Assembly: GCA_029821235.1 (NCBI GenBank)
Contig: JALGTT010000014.1
Coordinates: 1-14,197, forward strand
Reading direction: 5' to 3'
Length of the DNA stretch: 14,197 nucleotides
Source of the DNA: Candidatus Hebobacteria bacterium
Lineage (GTDB): Bacteria; Armatimonadota; Hebobacteria; Hebobacterales; Hebobacteraceae
The first letter of the stretch is position 1. Each line of letters starts with the position of its first letter. The notes beneath the pieces were generated by a model, which was given only the letters and a program-made list of their open reading frames with translations, was not told the origin of the DNA and did no database searches. Shown piece by piece: positions 12,634 through 14,197 of the stretch. The position numbers and the translations under genes were made by a program.

Positions 12634-13578
12634 ATGGACGATCTTCACCAACTTCCGAAGTTCCGGGACGCCCTCTCCTTCCTATATGTGGAGCACGTTC
12701 GGGTCGAGCAAGAGCAGAAATCCATCGCGCTCTACGACGCCGAGGGCAAGACCCCGGTGCCGGCCGCCGGCCTGTCCGTATTGATGTTGGGCCCCGGCAC
12801 GAACATCACTCATGCCGCTATCCGCGCTCTCGCCGACAACAATTGCCTGGTTATCTGGTGCGGCGAGCAGAACGTGCGGTTCTATGCCTTCGGCATGGGC
12901 GGAACGCGAAGCGCGAGAGGGATCCTGCGCCAGGCGCAACTGGTGGCCGACGAACGCTCCCGCCTCGAAGTGGTCAAGCGCATGTACCGCATGAGGTTCA
13001 AGGAGGACCTGCCTCCGGATCTCACCATCAAGGAGCTGCGCGGCCGCGAGGGCATAAGGGTGCGCACCGCCTATGCCCGTGCCAGCCGCGAGACGGGCGT
13101 CCCCTGGGAGGGCCGGAGTTACAAACGCTCGGACTGGCGCTCTGCCGACCCCGTCAACCGCGCCCTTTCCTGTGCGAACTCATGCCTCTACGGCCTCTGC
13201 CATGCGGCGATTCTGTCCGCGGGATACAGCCCGGCCCTGGGGTTCATCCACACGGGGAAACAACTCTCCTTCGTCTACGACATTGCCGACCTGTACAAGG
13301 TGGACATCACTATTCCGGTGGCATTCCGCGCGGCCGCCGAGGAGTGCGACAATCTAGAGCGGGAGGTCCGGCTGCGCTGCCGGGACATCTTCCGGGAAAC
13401 GCGCCTCGTCCAGCGGGTGATTCCGGACATCCGGTACGCGCTGGGCGAAACCCAGGAGCCGGCCGAGTTCGCACCCGACGAAGACCCCGCACTGCCGACC
13501 GACCTGTGGACCCCTTCATGGGAGCAGGCGCAGGACGACTCTCCTTCGGAGGAATCCAATGGTGGTGCTGATTCTTGA
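12634..13578 (+). CDS. cas1: Cas1e, integrase of CRISPR adaptation
   Basis: Cas1 is the metal-dependent integrase that, with Cas2, captures prespacers and inserts them at the leader end of the array. This copy has 314 residues (E. coli 305). It begins MDDLHQLPKFRDALSFLYVE, which matches the conserved type I-E start. The four active-site residues are present: Glu139 (RGREGIRV), His206 (GFIHTGKQ), Asp216 and Asp219 (FVYDIADLYK). These are offset by two from E. coli Glu141/His208/Asp218/Asp221, so the protein looks catalytically intact. ATG 12634 has GGAGGAGA 8 nt upstream; the upstream in-frame TTG 12580 would add 18 unconserved residues and is rejected. The C-terminal acidic tail (about residues 270-314) is typical and variable. 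The gene overlaps cas2 by 20 bp. Confidence 0.97.
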   Translation: MDDLHQLPKFRDALSFLYVEHVRVEQEQKSIALYDAEGKTPVPAAGLSVLMLGPGTNITHAAIRALADNNCLVIWCGEQNVRFYAFGMGGTRSARGILRQAQLVADERSRLEVVKRMYRMRFKEDLPPDLTIKELRGREGIRVRTAYARASRETGVPWEGRSYKRSDWRSADPVNRALSCANSCLYGLCHAAILSAGYSPALGFIHTGKQLSFVYDIADLYKVDITIPVAFRAAAEECDNLEREVRLRCRDIFRETRLVQRVIPDIRYALGETQEPAEFAPDEDPALPTDLWTPSWEQAQDDSPSEESNGGADS

Positions 13579-13840
13579 GCGGGTGCCAGCCGGCCTCCGT
13601 GGCGAACTGACCCGCTGGATGATTCAACCTCGGGCAGGGGTGTTCGTAGGCAAGATGTCTGCCATGGTCCGAGACAAACTGTGGGAGAAGGCGCAAAAGG
13701 CGGCCAAGGGCGGCAGCGGCATTCTCCTTCACTCAAGCAACACAGAACAGGGGTTCGCCGTGAGGACCTTCGGTGACCCGAGCCGGGACCTGATAGACAT
13801 AGAGGGTATCGTTCTTGCAAGAATGCCCGTCAGAGACTAA
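13559..13840 (+). CDS. cas2: Cas2e, structural partner of Cas1 in adaptation
   Basis: A Cas2 dimer bridges two Cas1 dimers and measures the length of captured DNA; nuclease activity is not needed in E. coli. The 93 residues (E. coli 94) match the type I-E subfamily: MVVLILERVPAGLRGELTRW, GVFVGKMSAMVRDKLWEK and the C-terminal strand DLIDIEGIVLARMP, which in homologues binds Cas1. CGGAGG at 13547-13552 precedes ATG 13559, inside cas1. The last 16 codons include ATA, ATA, GGT, GTT, CTT, GCA, AGA and AGA, unlike the GC-ending codons used elsewhere in the operon. The final 60 bp up to the first repeat are only 43% GC by hand count. Together with the 9-nt distance to the array, this suggests that this 3' end also serves as CRISPR leader. 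Confidence 0.96.
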   Translation: MVVLILERVPAGLRGELTRWMIQPRAGVFVGKMSAMVRDKLWEKAQKAAKGGSGILLHSSNTEQGFAVRTFGDPSRDLIDIEGIVLARMPVRD

Positions 13841-13849
13841 ATTCTCAGT
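13790..13849 (+). promoter_or_regulatory. Putative CRISPR leader and promoter inside the cas2 3' end
   Basis: In the canonical type I-E orientation the leader lies upstream of the first repeat, that is, on the cas2 side. Only 9 nt separate the cas2 stop (13838-13840) from repeat 1, so leader functions must lie in cas2. This segment is 43% GC. It contains the perfect 12-bp palindrome TTCTTGCAAGAA (13812-13823). It also holds a weak promoter: TTGCAA (13815-13820), 17 bp, TAAATT (13838-13843), each 4 of 6 to consensus, with a start expected near 13850. The -35 lies inside the palindrome. I saw no IHF consensus. Confidence 0.4.
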
Positions 13850-14183
13850 GAGTTCCCCACGCACGTGGGGGTGAACCGCGTGCTCAAGCCGACCCGGAGC
13901 GCCAGGTCAAGAGTTCCCCACGCACGTGGGGGTGAACCGGTGACTGCTGCGGACGCGGACGGGGCCGAGCGGAGTTCCCCACGCACGTGGGGGTGAACCG
14001 GTATCGCGAAGGTAACGGACTCCATGATCTACGAGTTCCCCACGCACGTGGGGGTGAACCGCAAACCTGATGGTCTTCCATGGCTGGGAGGGCGAGTTCC
14101 CCACGCACGTGGGGGTGAACCGCGGTGGAGCGACGAGTGAGGGGGTATATTCAGGAGTTCCCCACGCACGTGGGGGTGAACCA
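13850..14183 (+). CRISPR. Type I-E CRISPR array, six repeats visible
   Basis: Six 29-nt repeats start at 13850, 13911, 13972, 14033, 14094 and 14155. They are separated by five spacers of exactly 32 nt (13879-13910, 13940-13971, 14001-14032, 14062-14093, 14123-14154). The repeat begins GAGTTCCCCAC and ends GTGAACCG. CCCCAC and GTGGGG form a 6-bp stem around GCAC, and Cas6e cleavage after the stem would leave the 5' handle GUGAACCG. This is the same orientation as the E. coli repeat, so transcription runs rightwards away from cas2. The first five repeats are identical; the sixth ends in A (14183) instead of G. The window ends 14 nt later, so whether the array continues is unknown. I found no match to the spacers elsewhere in the window by eye. 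Confidence 0.98.
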
Positions 14184-14197
14184 GTCGGCCAAGTATA

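Noticed and set aside
13780..13849. IHF-type integration site in the leader, as in E. coli
   Set aside because: No WATCAANNNNTTR-like match was seen by eye between the cas2 3' end and repeat 1.
13837..14108. Three short - strand frames with repeated peptides GSPPRAWGT, HPHVRGEL, RFTPTCVGN
   Set aside because: These are translations of the CRISPR repeat in three frames. Such peptides are known spurious protein entries, not genes.
13879..14154. Self-targeting spacers
   Set aside because: By eye none of the five spacers matches any other place in the window, including the phage-like genes. A genome-wide search is still needed to exclude self-targeting elsewhere.

Overview
The right two thirds of this window (about 5.06 to 14.2 kb) is a complete, canonically ordered type I-E CRISPR-Cas locus on the + strand: cas3, cas8e (cse1), cse2, cas7e, cas5e, cas6e, cas1, cas2, then the start of a CRISPR array of 29-nt repeats and 32-nt spacers. 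Every catalytic signature I looked for is present: HD, Walker A, DEVH and QRAGR motifs in Cas3, His26 in Cas6e, and Glu139/His206/Asp216/Asp219 in Cas1. Genes overlap or abut through most of the operon. The exception is a lower-GC, potentially structured gap of 162 bp before cas1, which probably separates the interference genes from the adaptation genes. The array starts only 9 nt after the cas2 stop codon, so any leader must lie inside the 3' end of cas2.

The left third is a mosaic of accessory DNA. It starts with the tail of a phage head-morphogenesis-like gene. An AadA-like nucleotidyltransferase gene and a gene for a secreted, probably beta-propeller protein (DUF6528-like) follow. A gene-poor stretch (about 2.4-3.1 kb) carries a scrap of an IS481/IS3-like transposase and a strong GC hairpin. 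Next is a divergent phage-type control module: a HTH + S24 (LexA/CI-like) repressor on the + strand against two small unknown genes on the - strand. Both sides are damaged by small indels, a 5-bp tandem duplication in the repressor and a six-base homopolymer in the small gene. A small secreted or anchored protein gene of unknown function sits just before cas3.

The organism looks like a high-GC environmental bacterium with strong Shine-Dalgarno usage; cse2 has a 12-base perfect SD match. The DUF6528-like protein and the 'RAERFELVAADGQVRG' protein recall Armatimonadota, Planctomycetota or related uncultured phyla, but this is only an impression. The left region suggests decayed prophage or mobile DNA next to the CRISPR locus.

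Functionally, Cas6e would cut array transcripts at the repeat hairpin to give crRNAs with the 5' handle GUGAACCG. Cascade (Cas8e, Cse2, Cas7e, Cas5e, Cas6e) would find targets, Cas3 would degrade them, and Cas1-Cas2 would add spacers at the cas2-proximal end. I see no unprecedented multi-gene system. The most unusual signals are the array control and integration region apparently encoded within cas2, and the pseudoknot-capable cas1 leader.
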